Origin: Komagataeibacter xylinus NBRC 15237
GTDB taxonomy: Bacteria > Pseudomonadota > Alphaproteobacteria > Acetobacterales > Acetobacteraceae
Length of the DNA: 54,565 bases
Reading direction: 5' to 3'
NCBI RefSeq assembly: GCF_001571345.1
Contig: NZ_BCTP01000021.1
Span: forward strand, 1-54,565
Shown here one piece after another: positions 35,293 through 44,201 of this stretch (the stretch's first letter is position 1; each line of letters begins with the position of its first letter). Made by a program: the position numbers and the translations under genes. The notes under the pieces were generated by a model. That model did not search any database. It was given only the letters and a program-made list of their open reading frames with translations, and was not told where the DNA came from.

Positions 35293-36588
35293 ATGTCCAT
35301 GACTTTTGCCGATCTTGCCCTGGCGCCCGAACTCCTGAGCGCACTGGCCGAGGAGGGCTACGCCACCCCCACCCCGATCCAGGCCGGTTCCATCCCCATG
35401 CTGCTCGCAGGCCGTGACCTGCTGGGCATGGCCCAGACCGGCACGGGCAAGACGGCCTCGTTTGCGCTGCCGCTGCTCCATCGCCTTGCCATGAATCCCC
35501 GCCCCGCCCCCAAGGGTGGCGCGCGCGTGCTGGTGCTGGCCCCCACGCGTGAACTGGTCTCCCAGATCGCTGATGGCTTCACGGGCTTCGGGCGCTACCT
35601 CAAGCCCAGCATTACGACGATTTTTGGCGGCGTCAGCCCCTTCCACCAGATCAATGCGCTCAAGGAGGGGGTGGACATCATCGTGGCAACCCCCGGGCGG
35701 CTGCTGGACCTGATTACCCAGGGCGAATGCGACCTGTCGCAGCTTGAGGCGCTGGTGCTTGATGAGGCGGACCAGATGCTCGACATGGGCTTTGCCAAGC
35801 CCATCGAGCGTATTGTCGCAACCGTGCCCGCAGCCCGGCAGACCGTGCTGTTTTCAGCCACCATGCCCAAATCCATCACTGTGCTGGCCGAGAGCCTGCT
35901 GCGCGATCCGGCCCGGGTCGAGATTACGCCGCCTTCCACCACGGTGGAGCGGATCGAGCAGTCGGTCATGTTTGTCGATGCGGCTGACAAGAAGGCCGCC
36001 CTGCTTGAACTGCTGCGCACGCCGGGCATGGGGCAGGCCGTGGTCTTTACCCTGCAGAAGAACATCGCCAACGAGGTCTGCGCCTTCATTACCGAGGCGG
36101 GCATTACGGCCGAGGCCCTCCACGGCAACAAGTCGCAGGGGCAGCGTGAGCGCGCGCTTGAGGCGTTTCGGTGTGGCGCGGCACAGGTGCTGGTGGCAAC
36201 CGACATCGCGGCGCGTGGCATTGATGTCGATACGGTGACGCATGTGTTCAACCATGACCTGCCCAGCCTGCCCGAAAGCTATGTGCACCGCATTGGCCGC
36301 ACCGGGCGCGCGGGCCGCACGGGCTTTGCCATAACGCTGTGCGATGCCGAGCAGCGCGCCTGGCTGCATGACGTGGAACGTGAAATCGGCCGCCCGCTCG
36401 ACGTGCAGGCAGATCACCCCTGGCATTCGGAGGCCGCGCGCAACTCCACCATGCGCGCACCCGTGCTGGGTGGCGGCCCGGTCAAGCAGGTCAAGCCGCC
36501 GAAAATACGCGAGCGCAAGGTCTGGACCGAGGAAGAGAAGAACGCGGCCCGCGCAGCGGCTTTGGCGGCCAAGGCCGCCAAAGCCTGA
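35293..36588 (+). CDS. DEAD-box ATP-dependent RNA helicase (RhlE-like)
   Basis: 431 residues from MSMTFADL; CGGAGG upstream supports this over the longer frame. All helicase motifs are visible: Q motif (GYATPTPIQ, about 22-30), Walker A AQTGTGKT (47-54), PTREL, TPGR, DEAD (LVLDEADQML), SAT, then the second RecA domain with ARGID and HRIGRTGRAGR. The C-terminal extension is short and ends in a Lys/Ala-rich tail (EERNAARAAALAAKAAKA-like). Such helicases remodel structured RNA in ribosome assembly, mRNA decay or cold. Convergent with the radical SAM gene; a hairpin lies between. Confidence 0.95.
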   Translation: MSMTFADLALAPELLSALAEEGYATPTPIQAGSIPMLLAGRDLLGMAQTGTGKTASFALPLLHRLAMNPRPAPKGGARVLVLAPTRELVSQIADGFTGFGRYLKPSITTIFGGVSPFHQINALKEGVDIIVATPGRLLDLITQGECDLSQLEALVLDEADQMLDMGFAKPIERIVATVPAARQTVLFSATMPKSITVLAESLLRDPARVEITPPSTTVERIEQSVMFVDAADKKAALLELLRTPGMGQAVVFTLQKNIANEVCAFITEAGITAEALHGNKSQGQRERALEAFRCGAAQVLVATDIAARGIDVDTVTHVFNHDLPSLPESYVHRIGRTGRAGRTGFAITLCDAEQRAWLHDVEREIGRPLDVQADHPWHSEAARNSTMRAPVLGGGPVKQVKPPKIRERKVWTEEEKNAARAAALAAKAAKA

Positions 36589-36596
36589 TGATGCGC

Positions 36597-36627
36597 TGGC
36601 GCGGCGGCTGGCACAACCGCCGCGCCA
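36597..36627. terminator. Hairpin between convergent helicase and radical SAM genes
   Basis: Perfect 11-base arms TGGCGCGGCGG (36597-36607) and CCGCCGCGCCA (36617-36627) with a 9-base loop. A run of six T follows at 36639-36644, 12 bases beyond the stem on the plus strand. It probably ends helicase transcription and may also act on the opposite strand. Confidence 0.6.
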
Positions 36628-36658
36628 ATCCCTGGAAGTTTTTTACCCCATGCCCTGC

Positions 36659-38260
36659 TCAGGCAGGCACAAGCGCTGCCGGAACGGGCTTGAGCATTGG
36701 CGGCGCCTGCCAGTGGCCCGTGTCAACATTCTCGATTTCCCCATCAATCTCGCTGACAACCTGCCGTGCAAACGGCCCGAGATGCAGGTAGAGCGCGCTG
36801 GTCATGACCACGTAGGGCAATGCTTTGGGGTTATGCAGCGCGCAGTCGAGCATCATCCGCCAGAATGCCCCGGTCGTGCCCGGCCCCGCGCGGTGAATGC
36901 GCAGGACAAGCCGCATGAAGCTGCGCAGGTCGCCCTTGATCATCCGGTGGCTGCGCTTGCGCCCGAGCATGCGGCCAAGCCTGCGCACGCGGCCAAAATA
37001 GGCGACCGGATCATAAATCGTTTTGAGCACCGTCCTGTAATCGTTCAGCACGTCGCGGCGTGGCCGTTTGGTCTCGAAATTGAGGCCGGCGGTGCACTGA
37101 TCGCCCGACTGGGTCTGTTCACTCCCCGAAAACAGCCGCCCTTCGGCCAGCAGGCGGCGCGTCAACTGGGTTGTGGGCAGCGCGTAAAGCAGGCCGACCA
37201 TGCAGACCGGGATCGAGGTATCCTCGATACATTCGATCATGCCCGCGGCGACACTGCCCTTCTCGCTGTCAAACCCCACGATGAAGCCTGCATTGACGAA
37301 AATCCCGGCCTTATGGATCGTTTCAATGCTCTGTTGCAGGCTGCGCCTTGTGTTCTGCTTTTTCTGCATCAGCACCAGCGAGTCCGTATCGGGGCTTTCG
37401 ATGCCCACGAACACGGCGAAGAAATTCGTATCGGCCAGGCTGCGCAGCAGATCGGCGTCATCAGCGAGGTTGATGGAGGCCTCGGTTGAAAATTCGAAGG
37501 GAAATTTCTTTTCCTCCTGCCAGTGCTTCAGGTCGGGCAGGAATTTCTTGAGCGCCTTTTTGTTGCCAATCAGGTTGTCATCAACAAAATCGACATGGCC
37601 CCGGTAGCCAAGCGCGTACAGGGCATCGAGTTCAGCCATGACCTGTTCGTTGGTCTTGGTGCGCGGCACCCGGCCATAGAGTTCGATGATGTCGCAGAAC
37701 TCGCAACTGAACGGACACCCGCGTGAAAACTGGACGCCCACATGCAGGTACTGGTCAAGCTTGAGCAGATCAAAGCGCGGCAATGGGCTTTTTGTAACAT
37801 CCGTCTTGCCCATCGGCGCTTCAAACACGCCCTGCCGCGCACCGCTGCGCCAGGCCGCGACGAAATCATCCATGATCTCCTCGGCCTCGCCCAGCACCTG
37901 AAAATTGGCGGCGCTGTAAAGCGGCGGGCTTGAGGTCACATCGGGGCCGCCCACCACCACCGGCTTGCCGCGCGCATGGCATTGCGCGATGATGTGCAGC
38001 GCGTCATTGCGCTGCGGCAGCATGCCGCCGGTCATGACCATGTCGGCCCAGTCAAGATCGGCGTCGGTCAGGTCTTCGGTATTGCGGTTGACCAGCCGTA
38101 TCTGCCAGTGCTGGGGCAGCATGGCCGCGACCGTGACCAGACCAAGGGGCGCTGCCGGGTAGCGCGCGCCCGCCAGATCGCAGGCTTCCTTGTAGTTCCA
38201 GAATGAATTGGCATTGAAAAGCGGGAAGATCATCAGGACCTTGCAGGCATCGGTCATCAT
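36659..38260 (-). CDS. B12-binding radical SAM protein (DUF4070 family)
   Basis: 533 residues. N-terminal cobalamin-binding-like Rossmann domain (KVLMIFPLFNANSFWNYKEAC, PAAPLGLVTVAAMLPQHWQIRLVNRN, VVVGGPDVTSSP). Radical SAM barrel with the 4Fe-4S motif CPFSCEFCDI (CxxxCxxC, about 190-200) after QFSRG. Next come the strands FVDDNLIGNKKALKKF, FSTEASINLADD and FVGIESPD, and a C-terminal helical DUF4070-like part. Members include cobalamin-dependent methylases such as hopanoid methylases HpnP/HpnR and many unassigned ones. Acetic acid bacteria make methylated hopanoids, so a lipid methylase is possible. I cannot separate HpnR from unassigned paralogues by eye. Confidence 0.85.
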   Translation of the reverse strand: MMTDACKVLMIFPLFNANSFWNYKEACDLAGARYPAAPLGLVTVAAMLPQHWQIRLVNRNTEDLTDADLDWADMVMTGGMLPQRNDALHIIAQCHARGKPVVVGGPDVTSSPPLYSAANFQVLGEAEEIMDDFVAAWRSGARQGVFEAPMGKTDVTKSPLPRFDLLKLDQYLHVGVQFSRGCPFSCEFCDIIELYGRVPRTKTNEQVMAELDALYALGYRGHVDFVDDNLIGNKKALKKFLPDLKHWQEEKKFPFEFSTEASINLADDADLLRSLADTNFFAVFVGIESPDTDSLVLMQKKQNTRRSLQQSIETIHKAGIFVNAGFIVGFDSEKGSVAAGMIECIEDTSIPVCMVGLLYALPTTQLTRRLLAEGRLFSGSEQTQSGDQCTAGLNFETKRPRRDVLNDYRTVLKTIYDPVAYFGRVRRLGRMLGRKRSHRMIKGDLRSFMRLVLRIHRAGPGTTGAFWRMMLDCALHNPKALPYVVMTSALYLHLGPFARQVVSEIDGEIENVDTGHWQAPPMLKPVPAALVPA

Positions 38261-38605
38261 GATGAAATCCTTTGGCGTGCCTCCTTCGCATGATCACAAC
38301 GGCCTCCCCGGTTGGGGCTGGGGCACATGGGAATGAGAGAATCCTGTTGTGGTGAAATGGCGATAGTCCGGCACACGGTCGTCATAGAGATCTTCCATCG
38401 GGATGAAGGTCTGCTTCTACACCCCCTGTCTCGCAATAGCGAGAAAAGAGCATTTACAACATCCGATATGCCGCTCTCAAAGTGTAACAGCCCGGCAGGC
38501 GGCCCTGAAAAAACTTTTGCCCCGACCCCGCATTATCACGCAGGTGGGGCTTGCATGTGCGACCGCACCAAAGCCCTGGCAAACGCATGAACGGGAGCAT
38601 GGATC
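38261..38605. other. Intergenic region upstream of the 59-residue protein
   Basis: About 345 bases. It contains the promoter side of the radical SAM gene. Short overlapping frames exist but are shadow-like. GGGAG at about 38593-38597 is the ribosome site of the following small gene. Nothing else is supported. Confidence 0.35.
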
Positions 38606-38785
38606 ATGCCGCGTGGTGACAAATCCGCCTATACAGGCAAGCAGAAGCGACAGGCCGCCCATATTGAGGAAAGCTACGAGCAGCGCGGGGTCAGCGAGGA
38701 TGAAGCCAAACGCCGCGCCTGGGCTACGGTCAATAAGGAAACCGGCGGCGGGCAGAAAAAGGATTCGGGCAAAAACGGCACCTGA
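38606..38785 (+). CDS. Small basic stress/plasmid-stabilisation-like protein
   Basis: 59 residues beginning MPRGDKSAYTGKQKRQAAHI, then EESYEQRGVSEDEAKRRAWATVNKETGGG and a Lys/Gly-rich tail. This matches a small, widely distributed alphaproteobacterial family usually labelled plasmid stabilisation protein, although that function is not demonstrated. It is highly charged and soluble. GGGAG is about eight bases upstream of the ATG. Confidence 0.75.
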   Translation: MPRGDKSAYTGKQKRQAAHIEESYEQRGVSEDEAKRRAWATVNKETGGGQKKDSGKNGT

Positions 38786-38810
38786 AAACGCCCTCCGTGC
38801 TAGAGCAGAT

Positions 38811-38860
38811 CCCATTTGAATGGACACATTCGAACGGGTGAAGATGCTATATAAACAATG
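38811..38860. repeat. Short palindrome-containing sequence next to the hairpin
   Basis: Starts TAGAGCAGATCCCATTTGAA and contains CCATTTGAATGG and CATTCGAACGGGTG. TAGAGCA recurs at the left arm of the following hairpin (38863). It resembles the short intergenic repeat families of alphaproteobacteria. Only one copy is seen here, so the repeat status is inferred. Confidence 0.35.
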
Positions 38861-38908
38861 AGCTAGAGCAATTCCACTGAGCCAGAGTGCAGTGGAATTG
38901 CTCTAGCT
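38861..38908. repeat. Perfect 19-bp inverted repeat (long hairpin)
   Basis: Arms AGCTAGAGCAATTCCACTG (38861-38879) and CAGTGGAATTGCTCTAGCT (38890-38908) are perfectly complementary around a 10-base loop. No T run follows on either strand. The length and perfection suggest a mobile intergenic repeat (REP-like) or an RNA structure rather than an ordinary terminator. It sits 33 bases before the ATG of the frameshifted gene. Confidence 0.85.
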
Positions 38909-38940
38909 TGCGCATATGCACGGAACAAAGATGAAATGTG

Positions 38941-39398
38941 ATGAAGATTGTCGATCCGCTGAATGGCGACTGGTCCGAGCCCGATGATGGCGCAAAGCCT
39001 GCAACCCGCCCTTAAGCCAGCCCTGGCTGTCCCATATCGCTTTTAACAGCACCGGCGTTGACATGCTGGCCACAGCCAGACTGCTTTTGCCGGAATTCGT
39101 GGACCATGAGGGCGGTGTGTTTCTGGGCATCCAGTTTACAAAAGACAGTTTTGCCCAATGGATGAGCGTGCCGGGCAACATGAAGGACGTGGAGAGCATG
39201 ATCAATCATGTGCACGTCTATGATATTCTTGGTAATGACAATAAAATATCCGAGCATGATGCCCGCCTTGTTGTCCATTTATTGAAAAGATGCTGGATGG
39301 TCGCCCTGCATGCGGGGTTTCCGGGCAAGGAATTCGATGTTGTCGTGTCTGGATCGGAAGAAGATTACGGGCCGGTTCTCACCTTTTCAGGCAAATGA
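38941..39398 (+). pseudogene. Hypothetical gene apparently split by a frameshift
   Basis: ATG 38941 reads MKIVDPLNGDWSEPDDGAKPATRP and stops at 39013-39015. The -1 frame then carries SQPWLSHIAFNSTGVDMLAT, a long helical region, and WMSVPGNMKDVESMINHVHVYDILGN through to a stop at 39396. No start exists in the second frame before 39063, yet protein-like sequence begins well upstream of it. Joined, it would be about 150 residues. Either a frameshift has inactivated it, a sequencing slip occurred in the CCCGCCC run, or the gene starts at 39063. I do not recognise the family. Confidence 0.5.
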
Positions 39399-39746
39399 AG
39401 CATGGCGTTGCGAGATGGTGGCGTCTCCCCGCTTTTTTGTTGCTACCATAAGCATATATCCCGATATGAATCTTTTATGAACATTGAATGAATTTAAAAT
39501 GAAATAGAATAGAGAAGTATATAAACCAGATAAGGAATTTGTTAGGGGAACTCCGTTAGGATTTATGCTGGAACGCCCCAGGGCAATGAAAAAGGGCATT
39601 ACTTCAGAGCGGAATGACGGCCCTTCACGCCATGCCCGGGACTGTCAGCACGCTTACGCATGACCATATTGACATGCAATCGCTTGCTTTCACGACTGAA
39701 GCCTTGGTCAAGGCATGGTCAAAGGGCAACGAAACAAGATTCCTTC
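39399..39746. other. Intergenic region before the phospholipase gene
   Basis: About 350 bases. AT-rich between 39470 and 39540, where a promoter could lie. A TTGACA hexamer at 39670 might be a -35 element, but no good -10 is at the right distance. No gene is supported. Confidence 0.35.
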
Positions 39747-42257
39747 ATGCGCGAGCCAATCATGACGACACGTAGAGATTTCCTGAAATATGCCCTCCTC
39801 ACGGGTGCCGCGGGAGCGTCTTCCCGCCTGCCCGCTTCCATCGGGCGGGCCTTCGCGATTGCGCCCGAGGTAGGGTCCACCTGGCAGGATGCCGAGCATG
39901 TCGTGATCCTGATGCAGGAAAACCGTTCTTTTGATCATGTATTTGGCACCCTGCAGGGCGTGCGCGGGTTCAATGACCCGCGTGCCATGCGCCTGCCCAA
40001 CGGTAACCCGGCTTTTGTACAGTCCAGCCAGTCAGGCGAGACCTATCTGCCGTGGCGGCTCAACATTCGTGATACGCGTGTGACATGGATGGGTTCCATC
40101 CCCCACTCCCGCGACAGCCAGGTTGATGCGTGGAACAATGGCGGCCATGACCGATGGATCGACGCCAAGAAGTCGCACCACAAGGACTATGCCCACTATC
40201 CATTGACCATGGGGCATTATACCCGCGAGGACCTGCCCTTTTACTATGCCCTGGCCGACGCCTTTACCGTATGTGACCAGAATTACTGTGGCGCCATGAC
40301 CAGTACCACCCCAAACCGGCTGCTGTTCTGGACCGGCACGGTGCGCGACCGGCAGGTTCCAACGTCGAATGTGTACATGCGTAATGGTGAGATCCTTGAA
40401 GGCGGCATGACGTGGCGCACCTTCCCCGAGCGGCTGGAACAGGCAGGCGTTTCATGGAAATTCTACCAGAACGAACTCTCGCAGGCTGGCGGCATGAGCG
40501 CGCCCGAGCGGGCATGGCTGTCCAATTTCGGGTGCAATGTGCTGGAATGTTTCGATCAGTACCATGTCACGGCCAATCCCGGTTTTGGCGCGTGGCTTGA
40601 GGAGCGCATCAATGAATGCCAGTCACATATCGATCGGCTGAACACACATGAAATGCTTGTGTCAGGCACGCATGGCGAACAGTTGGCCGAAGCGCGAAAC
40701 CTGCTGGCCGTGCTCACGCGCCGCCGTGCTGCTGCGGGCGAAACGCCTGAAAAACTGACACCGGCGGAACGCGCCCTGTTTGGCAACGCATTCGTGACCA
40801 ACACGGGCGACAGGAACTACCGCAAGCTGGAAAAACTGAAATTCCATGATGGCAGAAAAGCCATCCACATGCAGGCGCCCAAGGGCGATGTGCTGCATCA
40901 GTTCCGCCAGGATGTCAGAACAGGCAGGCTGCCCACCGTTTCATGGCTGGCAGCACCCGAGCATTTCTCCGATCATCCGACCTCGCCGTGGTATGGGGCG
41001 TGGTACGTATCGGAAATCATGGATATCCTGACCGAAAACCCCGATGTATGGAAAAAGACCATCTTCATCATGACCTATGATGAAAATGACGGCTATTTCG
41101 ATCATTGCTGCTCCTATGCCGCACCCGACCCCAACCGGCCCGAAACCGGCACGTCATCGCGCAGCATTGGCCAGAAGGGGCTGGAATATACGAGCGCGCA
41201 GGATGAAATCAATCGTGGCGTGCCGGAGCGCCTGGCGCGCAGTGGGCCGATCGGGCTGGGCTTTCGCGTGCCGATGGTCATCGCCTCGCCCTGGAGCCGG
41301 GGCGGATGGGTCAATTCGCAACTGTTCGAGCATACCTCCACGCTGCGTTTTCTTGAGACCTTCGTGCGGGGCAAATTCGGCAAGGACGTGACTGAGACCA
41401 ATATCTCGCCCTGGCGGCGGGCCATCAGTGGCGACCTGACATCATGCTTCCGCCCCTATGATGGCAGCATGCCGCACCTGCCCTTCCTTGAGCGCAATGC
41501 GTATCTGCACACCATCGAGAGCGCGCGCAACCGGCCCCTGCCCGGTGGCTATCAGGCCCTCGATGCGGCTACGATTGCCGCCCTGCGCAACGATCCGGCC
41601 AAAATGCGCGAAAGCGTGGCGCAGGAATCCGGCACGCGGGTCGCCTCCCCCCTGCCCTATGAGCCGTATTGCGATGGTGGGGTCTCGGCTGATGGCAGGC
41701 AGGTGAGCGTACACCTGCGCGCGGGCCGGGCCCGCTTTGGCGCCCGTGCTGCTGGCGTGCCGTTCAATATCCATCGCCACGGCATCGCGTCGGAAAGCAG
41801 CATGCAGGCGGGCACTTACGCCGTGGCGGCAGGCGATGCGCTTGATGTGACGTTTGCCCAGTCCACCTTCCACAACCGGGTCTATGATGTGGACGTGCAT
41901 GCCCCCAACGGCTTTTACCGCCGCTATAGCGGCAGGAAGGGCGGCCTGCGGCTACAGGCGGCCTGCACCTACCTGCGTGGGCCGGGGAAGGATCTGGTCG
42001 TGACCATAAGCAATCATGGCGCGAAACACGCGAACCTGACCTGCTCCATGGCGCCCTCCGGCATCACGCGCGCGGTGCATGTGGCCGCTGGCGGCAGCGT
42101 GAGCATGGCGTTTGACCTGACGCAGGGCATGCTGTGGTATGATCTCACCGTGTCGAGTGCGGATGAGCCGGAACTGCTGTATCAGTTCGCAGGGCGCATC
42201 GAGACCGGGCGGCCGGGGCGCACCGACCCCGCCATGGCGGCGGTCCACCCGGCCTGA
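39747..42257 (+). CDS. Tat-exported phosphocholine-type phospholipase C
   Basis: 836 residues from MREPIMTTRRDFLKYALLTGAAG; ATG 39762 is an equally good start. TTRRDFLKYALLTG is a textbook twin-arginine motif. The phosphoesterase domain has MQENRSFDHVFGTLQGVRGFNDPRA, FYYALADAFTVCDQNYCG, TYDENDGYFDH and FRVPMVIASPWSRGG, the metal-site segments of the acid phosphatase/PLC superfamily. Two C-terminal DUF756-type domains follow (around 680-835). It would cleave phosphatidylcholine or sphingomyelin, which acetic acid bacteria contain or meet. The first 29 codons of the longer frame are not protein-like. Confidence 0.92.
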   Translation: MREPIMTTRRDFLKYALLTGAAGASSRLPASIGRAFAIAPEVGSTWQDAEHVVILMQENRSFDHVFGTLQGVRGFNDPRAMRLPNGNPAFVQSSQSGETYLPWRLNIRDTRVTWMGSIPHSRDSQVDAWNNGGHDRWIDAKKSHHKDYAHYPLTMGHYTREDLPFYYALADAFTVCDQNYCGAMTSTTPNRLLFWTGTVRDRQVPTSNVYMRNGEILEGGMTWRTFPERLEQAGVSWKFYQNELSQAGGMSAPERAWLSNFGCNVLECFDQYHVTANPGFGAWLEERINECQSHIDRLNTHEMLVSGTHGEQLAEARNLLAVLTRRRAAAGETPEKLTPAERALFGNAFVTNTGDRNYRKLEKLKFHDGRKAIHMQAPKGDVLHQFRQDVRTGRLPTVSWLAAPEHFSDHPTSPWYGAWYVSEIMDILTENPDVWKKTIFIMTYDENDGYFDHCCSYAAPDPNRPETGTSSRSIGQKGLEYTSAQDEINRGVPERLARSGPIGLGFRVPMVIASPWSRGGWVNSQLFEHTSTLRFLETFVRGKFGKDVTETNISPWRRAISGDLTSCFRPYDGSMPHLPFLERNAYLHTIESARNRPLPGGYQALDAATIAALRNDPAKMRESVAQESGTRVASPLPYEPYCDGGVSADGRQVSVHLRAGRARFGARAAGVPFNIHRHGIASESSMQAGTYAVAAGDALDVTFAQSTFHNRVYDVDVHAPNGFYRRYSGRKGGLRLQAACTYLRGPGKDLVVTISNHGAKHANLTCSMAPSGITRAVHVAAGGSVSMAFDLTQGMLWYDLTVSSADEPELLYQFAGRIETGRPGRTDPAMAAVHPA

Positions 42258-42336
42258 TCGGCCTGTCCTGCCTGCAACTCCATGCGAATACGCAGGGTAA
42301 CCGGATGGATTGCGGCATACGGCGCACCATCCTCAG

Positions 42337-42400
42337 GACGTTTTTGGTGAAGCTTTTATCATTTTTTATCAATGAGTTGTTTTTAAATAGTGTCCTGTAA
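42337..42400 (+). repeat. Dispersed hairpin-rich repeat, copy 3 (internally deleted)
   Basis: GACGTTTTTGGTGAAGCTTT is identical to copy 1, but the next sequence jumps straight to ATTTTTTATCAATGAGTTG and TTTAAATAGTGTCCTGTAA, which are the end of copy 1. About 60 central bases (both hairpins) are missing. It sits between the convergent phospholipase and SGNH genes. Confidence 0.7.
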
Positions 42401-42402
42401 AA

Positions 42403-42430
42403 ATGCTGCCCTTTTTGCAAAAGGCAGCAT
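42403..42430. terminator. Hairpin between convergent phospholipase and SGNH genes
   Basis: ATGCTGCC-C-TTTT (42403-42415) pairs with AAAAGGCAGCAT (42419-42430), one bulge, three-base loop. Lying in the gap between two gene ends, it may serve as a bidirectional terminator or be part of the repeat's border. Confidence 0.5.
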
Positions 42431-42464
42431 CTGGAAAACTGTTCCCTACAGGCGTATGGCGTTT

Positions 42465-44144
42465 TTACTGGCCAAGAAAATTGGCGATATTCTGCCACAC
42501 GTTGCGGGCGATGATGTCATGCCCGGCCTGGTTGGGGTGGGTTGTATCGGCAAGCCATTTTGTCTGGTCAAGCACATCGGAAAGAGGCTCGCCGGTGGAG
42601 AAAAGATCGAGTTCGAGATCGGCAGGAATCTTGCCATCCTCGACCGCATTGTCCAGCGCCTTGCGCGGCGCGCCCTGCGTCATGGTCTCGTCAAGGAATG
42701 CCACGTGATAGCCGGCTTTTTTCAGGCGGCTGGTGATCTGCCCGAGGTTATGGACCGTCTCGCCGGTGCCGATCTGGTGCAGGTGGTCATTGAAGCCGCC
42801 AAACACGACCGCGACCTTGCGGCCGGGATGGCGGGCCAGTGCTTCCGCTGCGGGCACCATGTCCAGCATCTGCTTGGTCGTGGCCCCTGACACGGCAAAA
42901 TTGTAGCTTTTGTAGCGGGCGTAACGCTGCATGAGATAGGGCCAGTTCGTGCCATCGCTCAGGCCGAAGCCTTCCGTCCGGCTATCGCCAATGGCAACGA
43001 CAGTATCACGTAGCTGCGGCATGTGGTTGCCTGCCACGGCGGCAGCGGCTTCAAAGTCCTGCTCCTGCCCGGCCGTGGCGGCCTGATCGGCGATGACGAT
43101 ACCGGTCCACTGCCCGGTGTTGCGGCCCTGTTCAAACCAGTTGCCGCCATCGGCATTATACCCGATATATCCGCCGGAAAACGCCCCCCCCGACAGCGCC
43201 CCGCCAAGCACGACGTGGTTATTGCCGTTTTCAAGCCGGTAGCCCGCCGGTGTTGCGCTCAGGCCAAAGGCGGCGGGATCGTTGCTGATGATCAGGTCCG
43301 TGCGCTGGTCCGGGCTGCGCATGTCAGCCACATGCACGAAGCCATCGAGCGTGTAGCTGCCCATGAACACCTTGAATTCCTGCCCTTGCTGCCCCAGCAT
43401 GAGCGGCACGGGGAAGGCAGAATAGCCGGAATTGGATGAGGCATAGGTGCCCGTGGTGCCAAAAAAGAAGCTGTTGGTGGGTACCTTGAGTGTCTGCGGC
43501 AGTACAAATCCACCCGGCCCGTTAATTTCACCCCAGGAGAGGGTCTCCTGCCCTGAAACCTGCACCGCGCCGATATGCACCACATGGTGCCCCGGCGTCG
43601 CTACAATGTGGTTGCCGTGCCCGGTCTGGTCATACACGCGGGTTACGGTGGCGAAGGTGCCCGCATCCCGCGCGGCGAGAACGCGCTTGAGGGTGGCCGT
43701 ATCAAGCATGCCATCAGGACGTATGTTCAGCGTGGTGGCAACCGTCTGGCCGCCTGCTGTCGTCTCGATATCCACGGCGGGGCCGGAATAGGTGCTGACC
43801 ATTCGCGTAGGCCCACCGGCAAAAACGGCATGCGGGCCAAAGGTATCGGCGGGGGCATGCGGTGTGGGCACGGCCGTCCACTGCGCGGCCCCGGGCGTAA
43901 GCGCGGTTGCGCGCCACACCTGCCCGCCTGCCTGCCACAGGTCGCCTGGCGCGTAACCGCTGCTCACGTCGTCATGCGCACCGGGCGGGCGGTTCAGCCC
44001 TGTATTCGCGGCGCTATTGGCCGGAATGCAGGTTTCTGTGCCTTTATGGTCATCAGCCGGGCATTGGGCCGCTACCCCAAGGGCAGGCAGGCCAAGGGTT
44101 GCCATGGCGGTGATGCAGGCCAGAACTCTTCCGCGCGTTTCCAT
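42465..44144 (-). CDS. Secreted two-domain protein: arabinofuranosidase-B-like fold plus SGNH hydrolase
   Basis: 559 residues. Sec signal LACITAMATLGLPALGVAAQ, then a Cys-containing linker. Residues ~95-340 resemble the GH54/AbfB catalytic beta-sandwich: AARDAGTFATVTRVYDQTGHGNHI (RVYDQTGHGN is characteristic), MLGQQGQEFKVFMGS and DQRTDLIISNDPAAF. Residues ~370-555 are an SGNH hydrolase with all four blocks: GDSRTEG (Ser), SGATT (Gly), GGFNDH (Asn) and DTTHPNQAGHD (Asp-His). It follows bcsC by 57 bases in the same direction, so it is probably the last gene of the bcs operon. Deacylation of the exported polymer is inferred. Confidence 0.8.
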   Translation of the reverse strand: METRGRVLACITAMATLGLPALGVAAQCPADDHKGTETCIPANSAANTGLNRPPGAHDDVSSGYAPGDLWQAGGQVWRATALTPGAAQWTAVPTPHAPADTFGPHAVFAGGPTRMVSTYSGPAVDIETTAGGQTVATTLNIRPDGMLDTATLKRVLAARDAGTFATVTRVYDQTGHGNHIVATPGHHVVHIGAVQVSGQETLSWGEINGPGGFVLPQTLKVPTNSFFFGTTGTYASSNSGYSAFPVPLMLGQQGQEFKVFMGSYTLDGFVHVADMRSPDQRTDLIISNDPAAFGLSATPAGYRLENGNNHVVLGGALSGGAFSGGYIGYNADGGNWFEQGRNTGQWTGIVIADQAATAGQEQDFEAAAAVAGNHMPQLRDTVVAIGDSRTEGFGLSDGTNWPYLMQRYARYKSYNFAVSGATTKQMLDMVPAAEALARHPGRKVAVVFGGFNDHLHQIGTGETVHNLGQITSRLKKAGYHVAFLDETMTQGAPRKALDNAVEDGKIPADLELDLFSTGEPLSDVLDQTKWLADTTHPNQAGHDIIARNVWQNIANFLGQ

Positions 44145-44201
44145 GTAATGCTGTTCCCGGATATGAGGTGTAGGGCATGAACCTGCCCCCGATTGATTGT
44201 A

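Noticed and set aside
39660-39746. Extended phospholipase N-terminus
   Set aside because: The 29 extra codons precede a perfect twin-arginine signal and would bury it; the start at 39747 or 39762 is more plausible.
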